Assembly: GCF_002042975.1 (NCBI RefSeq)
Contig: NW_018150124.1
Location: 73,676-137,675, forward strand
Direction: 5' to 3'
Source: Orbicella faveolata
Lineage: Eukaryota; Cnidaria; Anthozoa; Scleractinia; Merulinidae
DNA: 64,000 nt
A program made the position numbers and the translations under genes. Position 1 is the first letter of the stretch, and each line of letters starts with the position of its first letter. Of this stretch, positions 25,201 to 35,000 are shown one piece after another. The notes under the pieces were generated by a model. The model saw only the letters and a list, made by a program, of their open reading frames with translations, did no database searches and was not told the origin of the DNA.

Positions 25201-28200
25201 TTCATGGCATTTTCCTGGTCTAGAAATGGAAAATGTTGTTGTAATCAAGAATAGAGAATGCAAGACCAGGGGAAATTGGAGAATAAAGTGGATGTGAAAT
25301 TATTATTAAGGTTGGTAACATAAAGATACTTTTTGGTTAGAATTATGCAATGCTTGTCTACCTTCTTTTTTTTGATGGGGTGTGCTTACATACACATTTA
25401 CCTGTCAATCTGTGAACAAATCTTGGCATGAAGTGGTATCGTTGACAAGAATCTTGAATATTTCCTGGCAATGAATAATTAAATGACTGTCAGAACAACC
25501 TCAGAAAGAAAATTACATTACTAACTTATTTAATTAATAAATTATCATATTAAACACATTTCATTTCATTTCAAGCTCTCCTGTATTCTAAAGATGCATT
25601 AAGTGCAGTTGTGTTTTACTTTAGAATATAATTATATAGATTACCTTTTAACTCCCAGTCTGCCAGTTCAAGCATTTTGTAAAACAGAAACTGTGAGAAC
25701 AAGTCAAGATCCTTAATACAGAAATTCTGAAATGAAACATATGGGCATTTAAATAATAAGGAAATTCTATGTCATGTTATACTTGAAAAATGTTTCAGGG
25801 TAAACAAAGTCTAACCTAAAGTGTACACCCTGTAGATAATCTTTTCAAATGTTCATGGAGCTAAGATAGAAAACAACAACTTACCTCTGGAACTGGTTCG
25901 CTAATGACATGTAGAGAGTATTCAATATTGAATCGAATCACAGAGCAAAGAGGTACCTAGAAAGATAAATGTAATGAGTGTATATTTTAGGTTTCTGGCA
26001 AGGGTTTGAAAGGGGATGGGGGACAAAGGGTGTAGAGGGGATGGGGGGGGAGAGGGTATGGAGAGGGATGGGAGGCAAAGGGTGTGGAGGTGGATGGAGA
26101 CAAAGGGTGTGGAGGAGAAAGTGACAAAAGGGTGTAGAAGGGAATGGGGGCAAAGGGTGTGGAGGGGGATGGGGGAAAAGGGTGTGGAGGGGGATAGGGG
26201 CAAAGGGTGTGGAGGAGGATGGAGACAAAGGGTGTGGAGGGGGATGGGGACAAAGGGTGTGGAGGGGGATGGGGACAAAGGGTGTGGAGGGGGATGGAGA
26301 CAAAGGGTGTGGAGGGGGATGGAGACAAAGGGTGTGGAGGAGGATGGAGACAAAGGGTGTGGAGGGGGATGGGGACAAAGGGTGTGGAGGGGGATGGGGA
26401 CAAAGGGTGTGGGATGGGGTGGAAATGGGAGGTGGTCATACAGGATTGTATAAAAAATAAAAAATGTTGATGGAAAGGGTTAAAAGCAATTATTTGGACT
26501 CACGTGTTCCAGTGGGTGATGACAAAACATAGAAAATCCCTCAAAAGTGTAATCTTTCCCTTCAAAATGGATAATACTCGGATTCTCTGTCTGCGAAGTA
26601 AAAAGTTAAGACATTCAAGTTTGGAAACAGCTAATTAACCAAATCAGTGTTGATGTTCAGGTTAGGTATTCAAAAACATTTGGACTACTGGTACCACTGA
26701 ATCAGTAATTATGTACTTATATTTATTGCAAATTATATTGTAACCTAAGGATCAAAAACGAAAAATCTCAGGTGAACAGAACTGAGCAACAGAGCCTTCT
26801 ATTTCTCTTGATTCACTGCTGCATTAGGCCATATGGAATGTTGGAAGACTAAGAGCAAGAGACATTTAGTTCTTGATGCATTTTTCCAACGTCCTGCATG
26901 GTTCACAGCAACAATAAATCTATTTTGTAAGTAATTAATTTTGTTTAGTTTTATATAATGACTGACTGTTGAGGTTATTCTAGCTGGAATAAATCATGAC
27001 AGTCCCCTCCTTGTCCCTCAACCATCTGTGGCATTGATGCTTAAGTAAACTCTACACAAAAACTTAGATGTACTAGATGTACACTGTGTGGCTGATGGTG
27101 ATAGGAAGGGAACACATACAGCCAAGCAAACAAAGCAAATTCAGTGGCATGATGGATTGTGTCGACATACCATGAAATTGGTGTGTGGTGTGACAGTCAT
27201 CCAGTAATGATGCAACTTGTCTGCGTTGTTTGTTAGTGGATCACAAGCTGGAATGACCTTAGTTTGTAAAAATATATGTTACATATTGTTAGAAAATAAC
27301 ATGAATAATAAACTTCAAGAGAACTATAAGCACCCCCTTTTGGTATTATTTTTTTCAGAATGTATCATAATTATACAGCTTCCAAAGAACAAAACCATTT
27401 TTATTTTGTGAACTTAGTTAAACTCTTAAACCTTGAAAAAAAAACAGTTTGGCTGTGCAATATTGACAGATGGAAAAACTTTTGACAAGATGTTAATAAT
27501 CACTATGAAAAGTTAATATACATCAAGAAAAAGACCAGTGTAATCCTGACAAATAGAACTCTAAGTGTATACTCACAAACCTTTCTAAATTGTACTTACA
27601 GTTTCACCAGGGTAAATACTGTGACGAATTCCTTGCTGCTTGTCAGATGCACTGCATCGACAGACTGGACCATCATTTGTCTATGAGAAAGTAAATGGCG
27701 CAACAAAAAGAAATATAATAAAATAATAAGAATAGAGAAATTACATATGGCTTGTAAGGCACAGTTCATATCACTCTTATCAAAATAGTGCCACGCCTTG
27801 ACATGAGGGGGGAGGATGCTAAATCTTGATATTCTTGAACAGGTAACAGATAACATATATTTATCTTCTTTCTGCTCATCCTTAGCACATTCTACTGGTG
27901 AACACTCAAGACGACATATTTCATGCATTTACTCCTGTCAATAAGTCATAACAGTTTCTGACATTAACAATCTGATTTCTAAATATGCAGAATACTTGGC
28001 ATTCAATACTTATTAAGATAACCCAGTGATCAAAAACTTTTGATCTAACATACCACGGCACTAAAACAAGAAAAATTACTGAGCTCAGTTAAATTAGTTT
28101 TTCCACAAAAATCTATTCCTGTTCACATACAATTTCCACATTTTCCCATTTCTCTACCGGTAAGTTGCAAGACAGCTAACTATACCACATAAATCATCTA

Positions 28201-31200
28201 AGCTCAACACCTTGACCTTTAATAAACCCCTCTATTTAAGGTTCTTTGCAAAAATATATCATATGTTGCTTAATGAACGATATATCTATCAGTCAGTTGT
28301 AAACAGTAGACAGTATGGTTGTACTTGCATTGGTCAACGTCAAACTCTGGAAGACCATGGTATACATGTGAAACTTTGTTCATTAAAAATTTATCATTTT
28401 AATACCTACCTCTCCTGCTTCATTAAACCAAAGCTCAGGATGAAGTCTTCTAGGATCTCCTATCTTTCTTTCTCTGACCCCTGCTACACTGGGGCCTCTA
28501 TGGTCATGCTCATCCTCAACCAGGTCATCATCATCGTCATCAAAGCCTCCATTTTCCTGATTGTCCCCATCATTATCATCATCACCATCATCATCACTTT
28601 CAGAGCTGCTGCCACTCAACCCCTGACTTCTAAACTCACTGCCATCTTCATCACTGTTAATTTCCTCATCACTAATGCCAAGAAACTCTGAATAATTACT
28701 GACATCTGACTTCCGCCTAAACCTGGATTTTGGAAGACTTTCTTCATCCTCTGGTGGGTCCTCATTTAACTCAATGTCACCAAGTGATTCATCATCACTA
28801 AGATCTGAATTTGCACCAGTACTCTGCCTGCTGTTAACACTCTTGTCATCATCACATTCCAAAGATGGCATGTTCAATATTTCCTTCTCAAATTTGTTGT
28901 GCAGTTCAGTGAGTTTTTCTGTCCCTTGGACATTGCCATTATCATCATCCTAAGTTTAAAGTTTCCTTTTTAACAAATAGATTCTATGTTGCCATGCATC
29001 ATGTCAGTAATTGATTGCATATGACATCAAAATGTAGAAAGAACAAAAGAGTGGCACATGAGACAATAGCTGAGTGTGTCACTGATGTTCTTACCACATT
29101 TTGAAGTCTTTGATAAATTACTGAACAGTTGCCTCCAACATGGAATCTATTTGTTTCATAAAATAAAGAAACAAATGTCTGTCCTTCAGTTGATCGTAAG
29201 TAAGAACCCGTCAAAATGCAAGTCAGAATAATTCAATAATTAAACCATGAGAACATGTGGTCAGATTGCTCTTCCTGTGATTGCATGAGAAAAGGGCAAA
29301 AATGTTTTAAACCAATCACAAGGAGTTTTCAAGCAAAACCATATCAAACATGAATTACTTTTGACACTCAACTGAAAATTGTTTTAACCTACATTGTAAC
29401 ACCTGGCATCTTTGGGCCATCAGATCATACTTATGTTGAGCCACAGAATGTATAGAGTACACATACCTTATCACTCTGCTTTTTGGTATAAAACTCCTCT
29501 GACACAACACATCTTACCACTCTTTCAACATTAGGAGGAGGAGGAGAAAAACAACGAGAAACTCTAGGGCTCTTCCTGCCACCAGCACCTGGGGTGTAGT
29601 TCCTTTTTTTTTTTTTAATAAAAGCAATAACAGAAAATATACAGACTTACAGGACAGTATATATCACAAATCCAGACTTGAACTGAATTACAATATACTT
29701 ATAGAGTAACCTTGACAACCTTCATACAATGGTATATAAAAAAAATAATTGGTCATTGCAGTAATTCGTACTTAAATGAAATGCATGTAGTTTGACTCAT
29801 CAGAAATTTCTCAGTAGATTTAGAAAAACAGTCTGCAGGAAAGTGCAAGCTTTAAGGCTTACCTCAGAAAAACCTGAGGTAGCACAAGCTATTGATGTAA
29901 TGATGGTGCAAGCAAAGAGAGTCTTCGCTCTCAATTTCTATGGGTGACAGTTGACGAGGGCACTATCACGCGATAGACATCTTGAGCTTATAATCTAATT
30001 GTTTAAAAGAAACACTTGTCAAAGTTTGAGAAAACTCAAAAAAGCTGTGGAAACACTCACCTGCCACTTGTGTTCCTACAACATTTCTCGCTCACCCAGA
30101 CTTGACAGAAACACAGAAAATATGATCTACTTCTTAAACATTAATTAAATTGTACAGTTAGTGCACTTTGTAAATCTGTCACCAACCTCCTATTTCCCCA
30201 CTCTCTTCCTCTTTCACCATCTCTGTGAAAACCACTCTTGTGCTGTGGATTCAATGGATTAGAATTTTTCTTACGACCAAAAGATCTACGATCAGGACTG
30301 AAATCAGGCGTCCTTGTTTTGACAGGGCTGAAGTATTGTGGTACAGGTAGCTGCAACCTGCTGAACTGTTGCTGTACAGGTGGCTGGAGCCTACTAAACT
30401 GTTGTGGTACAGGTGGCTGCAGTCCACTGAGCTGATGTGATGCAGGAGGCCACATTCCATGAGGACCAGTCATGGCAGGTGGTACTTGAATTACACTCTC
30501 CCTCCTGGGTTGAGCTAGACCTAAGCCTACACTGTTACTGGGCTGTTGCATATGAGAGCTCATACCAATCACTTGTTTATCCTGAATGCATTTATCCAAA
30601 GCTGCAGCAACAGTTAAACCCTGGTGTAAGCTATTAACAGGCAGAGGATCTCTCACTAGCTTAGATAGACTGTGGAAAGGAGGAGAATGTTGTACTTGCA
30701 ATGGGACCCCTCTTGGTGAAAGCAAAGTAGGAGGTGCAAATTGCTGCTGGGTTTGGGAAGGGATTGCTCTGGGTGAAGGTGAAGGAGGTGACATAATTGG
30801 TTGTGGGAAGGATGAAGCAACAGGCCCTCTCTGAATTGGGCGGAATCTGGTGGGAGGAGTTCTTTGTTGCCACGCTGGACTGTTGAAAGGTGAAGATTGA
30901 AGTACTGGGGATGCAATTCCCCTAGGTGACACCACAGTTGGGGGAACAGGTTGCTTGATTGGGGATGATGGAATTCCTCTGGGAGGAGACATAATAGCAG
31001 ACATCGGTGGCTGCAGAGTCGGAGATGGGGTGCCTCTATGGGGTAGAAAATTAGAGGACGCAAGTGGTTGCTGGGTGGGGGATGGATGAGCTCTAGGTGA
31101 TGGTACAGCAGGTGCCATAACTACAGGTCCTTGGTTTAAGGTGAATACAGATGGCTGGGAATTCCTCACTTGCCATGATGGGCTGTTGAACGGTGAAGAT

Positions 31201-31734
31201 TGCAACACAGGGGATGTGATTCCTCTAGGCGAAGGCAAAGTAGATGGTACAACAGGCCGATGAACTGGTGGAGTAACCCCTCTAGCTAAAGGCAACGGAG
31301 ATGACAAAGGCAATTGTTGCTGTACTGCTGACGAAATATTTGGGACCTGAGCAGCTGGAGGTTGAATCATACCCCTTGGTGGGCTGTGAAAACCTGTCGC
31401 TGGGTCGAATGGACCAACCCACTGCGGACGCAATCCCAAATGTTGTGAAGATGGCACTGGACTGGCTATTATCTGTTGCAAGGGAAACGCTTGCGGTATC
31501 TGTGTTTGAAATCCCAGATGCATTTGCTGCTGATTTGCCTGAAATTAAATTCACAAAACAGGAGACTAGGAAACGATTCGATTGAGATAGTAATATTTTT
31601 GTAGTGTTTGTGGTAACCCACACTAGAGAGATAAATATGACAGGCAACAGGTGCTCAAGCACGATGCTTACCGCACGGGGAAAACCTTGCGCTCCCGGCG
31701 GCCGAGTGATCTGCCCCGATGGCGGTCGCCACAT
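4212..31734 (-). CDS. DROSHA: Drosha, class II ribonuclease III (microRNA primary-transcript processing)
   Basis: Nuclear RNase III that, with DGCR8/Pasha, cuts primary microRNA hairpins. About 36 exons, nearly all in consistent phase, give about 1,590 residues (human 1,374). Order: start MWRPPSGQITRPPGAQGFPR (31672-31734); Pro/Ser-rich exon 30187-31538; acidic exon 28410-28949; central domain exons 23419-27680 and 21868-22219; RNase IIIa 17215-21234 with HNERLEFLGDAV and MANCFEAL; RNase IIIb with NNQRMEFLGDSV and, at 7988-8205, LLADILEAFVAALYVD; dsRBD exons 5742-7443 with EFIINQDW and IQQAEMAAAKDAL; last exon 4212-4579. The acidic catalytic residues of both RNase III domains are present. Oddities: a 6.2-kb near-perfect internal duplication (8456-20844), probably an assembly error; a gap at 22540-22650 hiding an exon; the linker corresponding to human HPLQ...VLQ and one dsRBD exon were not located. 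Shares a divergent promoter with UCHL5. Confidence 0.97.
4668..5075. repeat. Interspersed element, family B (copy 1)
   Basis: The stretch beginning GCACTCTTTTTTTTATAAGA with ATCGAGGCTGAAATTTGC, then TTAAGAATATTTTAAGAATA, matches in reverse complement the stretch at 22770-23222. The far end carries GGAGTGTAAAAAGTGT, the inverse of the first end. It looks like a short-TIR, non-coding element. Confidence 0.5.
6061..6423 (-). other. Unassigned 120-codon open frame in a DROSHA intron
   Basis: Runs without a stop from an ATG (MHSKDVAHHLVLFNGKLP...). The stretch SPSLEELCKVCVRSVTML has a loose resemblance to a SOCS box, and the residue mix looks more protein-like than neighbouring random frames. No splice sites tie it to DROSHA in phase. 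It may be a captured exon fragment or chance. Confidence 0.2.
6587..6739. repeat. 153-bp MITE-like element with ~35-bp TIRs
   Basis: The left end TAGGCTGATTTAGCAACAGG and the right end CTTGCTAAATCAGCCTA are inverted repeats that extend through a CGTCA/TGACG core. It lies in a DROSHA intron. Confidence 0.7.
7104..7299. repeat. Fold-back element, family C (copy 1)
   Basis: The ends are GTAACCG...CGGTTAC-like inverted repeats (right end CGACCGGTAACC). The interior repeats GTCGATTA...CCCCCAACC several times in both orientations. A related element with the same ACCGGTTA ends lies at 22267-22478. Confidence 0.55.
9116..9262. repeat. MITE-like element, family A (copy 2, lower duplicate)
   Basis: GAGAGGTTTTCAATTGAGGT at the left is answered by AAAAACCACTCT at the right, with the same TTTGGTTTTGG interior as 760-909. 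Its exact duplicate is at 15311-15457. Confidence 0.65.
12855..13020. repeat. (CTGT)n microsatellite with degenerate flank
   Basis: An almost pure CTGT run near 12855-12915 is followed by imperfect CTGT/CGGT repeats. It is duplicated at 19050-19215. Confidence 0.85.
13484..13614. repeat. 131-bp fold-back next to a tRNA-derived SINE
   Basis: The left arm AGTGAATATATGAAATAT...CTGCGGAGAAAGAT is answered by ATCTTTCTCCGCGGTTCAAA...TTCATATATTCACT. The loop carries GCGATGATCAATCA, which recurs in the SINE tail at about 13777. Duplicated at 19679-19809. Confidence 0.65.
13655..13793 (+). repeat. tRNA-derived SINE (coral type), B box lost
   Basis: TAGCTCAGTTGATAGAGC (13680-13697) is a classic tRNA A box, followed by GCACCGGTATCGCAG. 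The B box expected about 35 bp later (GGTTCGAATCC) is absent; the sequence jumps to GACAGCCCAGAATTT. The tail TTTCTTCAGGCTTTAATTTC and ATAACTGCGATGATCA match a SINE I know as common in corals. Duplicated at 19850-19988. Confidence 0.6.
14650..14650. other. Single N marking a contig join
   Basis: One N sits exactly between the two duplicate copies. The other single Ns in the window, at 32537 and 34570, are likely joins too. Confidence 0.8.
15311..15457. repeat. MITE-like element, family A (upper duplicate)
   Basis: Same sequence as 9116-9262, carried along by the 6.2-kb duplication. Confidence 0.65.
19050..19215. repeat. (CTGT)n microsatellite, upper duplicate
   Basis: Same as 12855-13020. 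The repeat lengths look equal in the two copies, which is unexpected for independently evolving microsatellites. Confidence 0.85.
19850..19988 (+). repeat. tRNA-derived SINE, upper duplicate
   Basis: Same sequence as 13655-13793, carried in the 6.2-kb duplication. The A box is intact and the B box missing. Confidence 0.6.
22267..22478. repeat. Fold-back element, family C (copy 2)
   Basis: Begins AGGTAACTGCCGGTTTCGCC and ends GAGATAACCGGTAACT. The interior repeats GGCGAGTTCGCCCCC-like units in both orientations. It lies just above DROSHA exon 22191-22219. Confidence 0.5.
22540..22650. other. 111-base assembly gap inside DROSHA
   Basis: A run of 111 N. The flanking exons 23419-23472 and 22191-22219 do not join in phase and skip the human NSPKVKQTDKQKLAQREE region, so an exon is probably hidden here or nearby. 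The true gap length is unknown. Confidence 0.9.
22651..22743. repeat. Palindromic repeat bordering the gap
   Basis: TAGACCCTTTGCCCTCAAGG...GGGTCAATAGCCCAT is mirrored by ATGGGCTATTGACCCGTAGC...GGTCTA. The strong hairpin may be why the assembly broke here. Confidence 0.6.
22770..23225. repeat. Interspersed element, family B (copy 2)
   Basis: Begins GGAGTGTACACTTTTTT and ends near TTATAAAAAAGATTCTTAC. In reverse complement it matches the element at 4668-5075 over the ATCGAGGCTGAA...TTAAGAATAT part. Confidence 0.5.
26006..26425. repeat. 25-bp minisatellite, about 16-17 units, in a DROSHA intron
   Basis: The unit is close to AAAGGGTGTGGAGGGGGATG plus GGGAC (25 bp). Because 25 is not a multiple of 3 and the unit has no stop in most frames, long open frames appear on both strands; these are artefacts. 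The plus strand is G-rich and could form G-quadruplexes; on the DROSHA transcript strand it is C-rich. Confidence 0.95.
28410..31734 (-). other. DROSHA: DROSHA N-terminal region: Pro/Ser-rich block and acidic block
   Basis: Exons 31672-31734, 30187-31538, 30061-30086, 29467-29588, 29095-29178 and 28410-28949 join in phase. The 1.35-kb exon encodes about 450 residues of Pro/Ser/Gln-rich sequence with recurring SPRG(I/V)xSP modules; SPVLQSSPFNSPxWQ occurs twice. Human Drosha also starts Pro-rich but follows with an RS-rich stretch, which I do not see here. The 540-bp exon carries KLTELHNKFEKEI, then a long Asp/Glu run, and ends RRLHPELWFNEAGE, which matches the human DRLHDELWYNDPGQ junction into the central domain. 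SP and RRKS sites suggest phosphorylation control, as known for human Drosha; this is inference. The 28-codon exon 29095-29178 is supported only by phase and splice sites. Confidence 0.85.
29300..29386. repeat. Degenerate family A MITE fragment
   Basis: TTTTGACACTCAACTGAAAA and nearby CAAAACCATATCAA match the left end of the 760-909 element in reverse orientation. The other end is lost. Confidence 0.4.
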
Positions 31735-32008
31735 TGTCGATTTAACCTCTTTGAGCAATTTTGTTACTTGCGCATGAGATCATCGAGTAGCTGATACACC
31801 ATATTGAAGAACTAAAGAAATATTTTTGCTTCATAGTAGCTAGTCAGATTGGACAGACTGTCAAAAGCGGAAAGCGGTCTCAGCTTCATTCGCCATCTTG
31901 AATATTCAAAGTTAGTTCGTTTCCAGGTCTCTACGTCTAGTGGTCTAACGAGATCTGGGAACTAGTAGAACTACTTCCGGAACAGACCTCTGGGAAGAAT
32001 CCAACATC
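31735..32008. promoter_or_regulatory. Shared divergent promoter of DROSHA and UCHL5
   Basis: Only 274 bp separate the two start codons, which face away from each other. An ACTTCCGG ETS-type site lies at 31973-31980 and a CGCCATCTTG YY1-type site at 31891-31900. No TATA box is obvious. This is typical of bidirectional housekeeping promoters. The UCHL5 start context CATCATGGCGGC is close to the TISU initiator element. Confidence 0.7.
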
Positions 32009-35000
32009 ATGGCGGCCGGAGGAGGCGAATGGTGTTTGATAGAAAGCGATCCTGGAGTTTTCACTGAATTAATCCGTGGCTTTGGTACGTATCATGATTC
32101 ATTATATAATGCCAAGTATTCATTTGGACTGTGAACGGTCCTGTTTATATACCAGAAGATTCCAATTCAGTTCACGCTGATCATCTTCCGTTCCTGTTTT
32201 TGACATTCGAGTGAGTGATCTGATGCCGTAGAAGTCGCAGTTAAGAGCGTTTATAAATTTTGGACTGTCAAATTAATTGGATTTGCAGAAACTCTCTTTT
32301 AACACGTTTGTCTAACTTCGTGTGACGAGGAGTCCGGGATGTTACAATATTTTGAATCCCCTTTCATGAAGTAACAAGAAGCCTAAGGAAGCTTAAAACC
32401 GCGCGGTTAATACGTTTAACTGCATTTTTGCTGTTAAAAATGATAATTAACTAGTTTTTCGCTCACAAGATATTGCGTGATTCCTATTGTGACAATCACA
32501 AACAATATGCATTAAAATCCAGCTACTTATAATATCNCTGAATTTAAGTTTCATGAAGCATTTTCTTGTTTTGTAGACAACAGATGTTTGAATTTGATGC
32601 TAAACTCCCTCAGAAAGATGAAAATGTATATCACTTTGTGGCCTATGTTCCAATTAACGGCAAGCTTTATGAGCTGGATGGTTTAAGAGATGGACCAATT
32701 GATCTGGGTAAGCCTTTGATAAAACTATTAGTTTTTATTTACATACTAACAAAAATAATATTATCATGCTTTCATTTTGATGTGAACTGAAGTCGCTGTA
32801 AAACAGAGTCAACAGTGAATGTCAGTCGCAACAATTAGAGTGTAATCTCTTGCCACTAGTCATTAAAAGGAAATGCATGAAAAATTTCATTTTGGTTGCC
32901 TGGTTACAACTTAATTGTTGAAAACTTATTTGCAGTGAACACTAATCAGATTCATCTTTGACATTATTTTTATTAGGACCTTGTACTCCTGAAAACTGGC
33001 TCACTGTCTGCAAGCCAATCATAGAAACAAGAATGCAGAAGTAGGTACCATCACTGCATTTGTTAAAGGAGCTCAGTCACAGTGTTTTGTCTTTTTTTGG
33101 CTACATACAAAATCTCCTTTAAATGGAAGGAAACCTGAAAATAATAGTTTACTAAGATAGAAAAACATCAAAGAGATAATAATAAACCATAAAGGAACAA
33201 GGATGGTCAAGGATGGCGAAGATTGACACGGGTTGCAAACGACGAATTTGAAAAATTTAGGCTAAACTTTTCAAAACGTGCAAACCGTGACTGAGCTCCT
33301 TTAAGTAACAGGGGCTTATTTCTTTTCAAGGCTTTTTGATTGGAGTTGAAGATGAAGAGAGGGAGGGTACAAAGAGGAAGGGATTATGAACTACAAGTAG
33401 TCCTCCATAACTACTGTGTATGTAATGGTTTCTTTTTAGTTATCATCTCTCCAAAAAGTAGAAATAAAAAAAATTGATCACTCCAAAAGTATATAGTTAC
33501 AATATAGCTCATCATCTATCATCATAAACTTTCTTTAAACTGGAATTTGAGAGCACCTATGGTTAAAATCTTCAAGCTAAATAATCAAAAATTCTAAAAA
33601 ATATAAATTTACAATAAATGATACAAAACTGAAGATCTAGTTTTATAGTATTTTCCCACGTATTACTAACTACCTCTGATTTCTGGGTTATAATTTACTT
33701 TGTCACTAAAGCATGCTGTGAAAGATGAATCAGTAACTAGGGTATTTTGCTCACTCAGAATTGGAATTTTTAGATACTGGGTGATGCTTTACTTAACACA
33801 CCAAAACAATACTAAATAACGAATAAATGTTGCTCAATGAAATTTTGTCCCTCAGATACTCAGCAGAGGAAATCCACTTCAACCTAATGGCAATTGTTTC
33901 ATCAAGGAAGTCAATTCACCTCAAAGATATCGACAGACTGAACCAGAGAAAAACACAGATTTTAGACCAGGTATTTTTACATGCAACAGGCTAATATTAA
34001 CTTAGGTTTGGCAGAAAAAGACCAAGCTGCTTTGAGGAGACAAATTGATGGCCCCATTCTCCACAAGTAGAGAAGGGAAAGATGGTGATTATTAATAGGT
34101 TAATATGCAGATATCAGTGGGTACAACCTCAGTGGCAGTGGCCATTCCCCTGGGTTGCCATTCTCCCTGTGGGTTGCACAAGGATATCAACCCATGGACA
34201 ATGCATACTGCGTTACAGTATAAGCTTGGTTTGATGTTTTGTTGTAGAAGTGAGAACATTCAGTGAATTGAAGGGACCACAAGATGTGTTTTTCGATACA
34301 TGCATTTGTTTAACAGCTGCCACCTTATAGATCTGCCATCTGAAAGACTAGCCTGCTGCCTGCGAACATCAAGTTCTGAGAACAATGACACGTCATGCCA
34401 AATTGTTTCAAGATACTTATATACAGAAAATGTTATAAACAGTTATGTCAGCACAGGTACTGCCCCCCTCCGCAGTCTAAATAGGGTAATATAGGTGGTG
34501 CTTCACTCTACTGACATGTTAATATGGTCTAACAATTTTTATTAACCGCGCGGCCATGGGCCGAGCGCGNCTCAGACCAAAAAACCCTCCATCAGAAGGG
34601 TATGGATATATCCTGGAACAACACATCCGTGCTGATTGATTGTTATTTCAATATTGATCATTCGTCAAATAAGATTGTGGATTGTATGAACATGAGTCAC
34701 AATCATAAAGTAGTAAATTATGTATAAAATCCTCTTGCTTTCCAGGGAGGAGAGGGAATGGAGACTGACCAGATGGCATCTTCAGCAAGCGAGTTTCAAG
34801 CTATTATAAAGAACATTGATAGTGAAATTTCTCGACTGCAGACACTTATTGTGGGAGAGGATGACAAAATGATACGATACAAGGTAGGCTATGGATCCTT
34901 TTGATGATGGATAATAACATACTGGAACAAAACAATGTATTACTAACAGTTTTTAAAAAGCCATCAATCAATGCTACAAGTTTCAAAATCAGTATGGATT

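Larger units (their letters stand above)
21868..27680 (-). other. DROSHA: DROSHA central domain exons
   Basis: The exons are 27600-27680 (NDGPVCRCSA...GIRHSIYPGE), 27171-27257, 26504-26590 (YTFEGFSMFCHHPL), 25885-25956, 25645-25726, 25402-25464 (YHFMPRFVH), 25131-25219, 24917-25000, 23992-24060, 23743-23807 (IRPVQMSFAGDP), 23419-23472 (YQKLQKSYVKLR), then after a gap 22191-22219 and 21868-21946 (MIKTGLKSDICQ). They align in order with the platform/PAZ-like central domain of human Drosha, which contacts the basal pri-miRNA junction. The Cys pair in CRCS is kept. Exon 23419-23472 ends in phase 2, but 22191-22219 begins in phase 0, so at least one exon between them is missing, most simply inside the N gap. 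Confidence 0.93.

Noticed and set aside
25922-26470. Several 87-150-residue open frames on both strands
   Set aside because: They are all translations of the 25-bp minisatellite, periodic and in many frames at once.
28212-28691. 159-codon plus-strand open frame
   Set aside because: It is the antisense shadow of the acidic DROSHA exon 28410-28949; Asp/Glu codons read backwards give the Ile/Val/Ser-rich protein.
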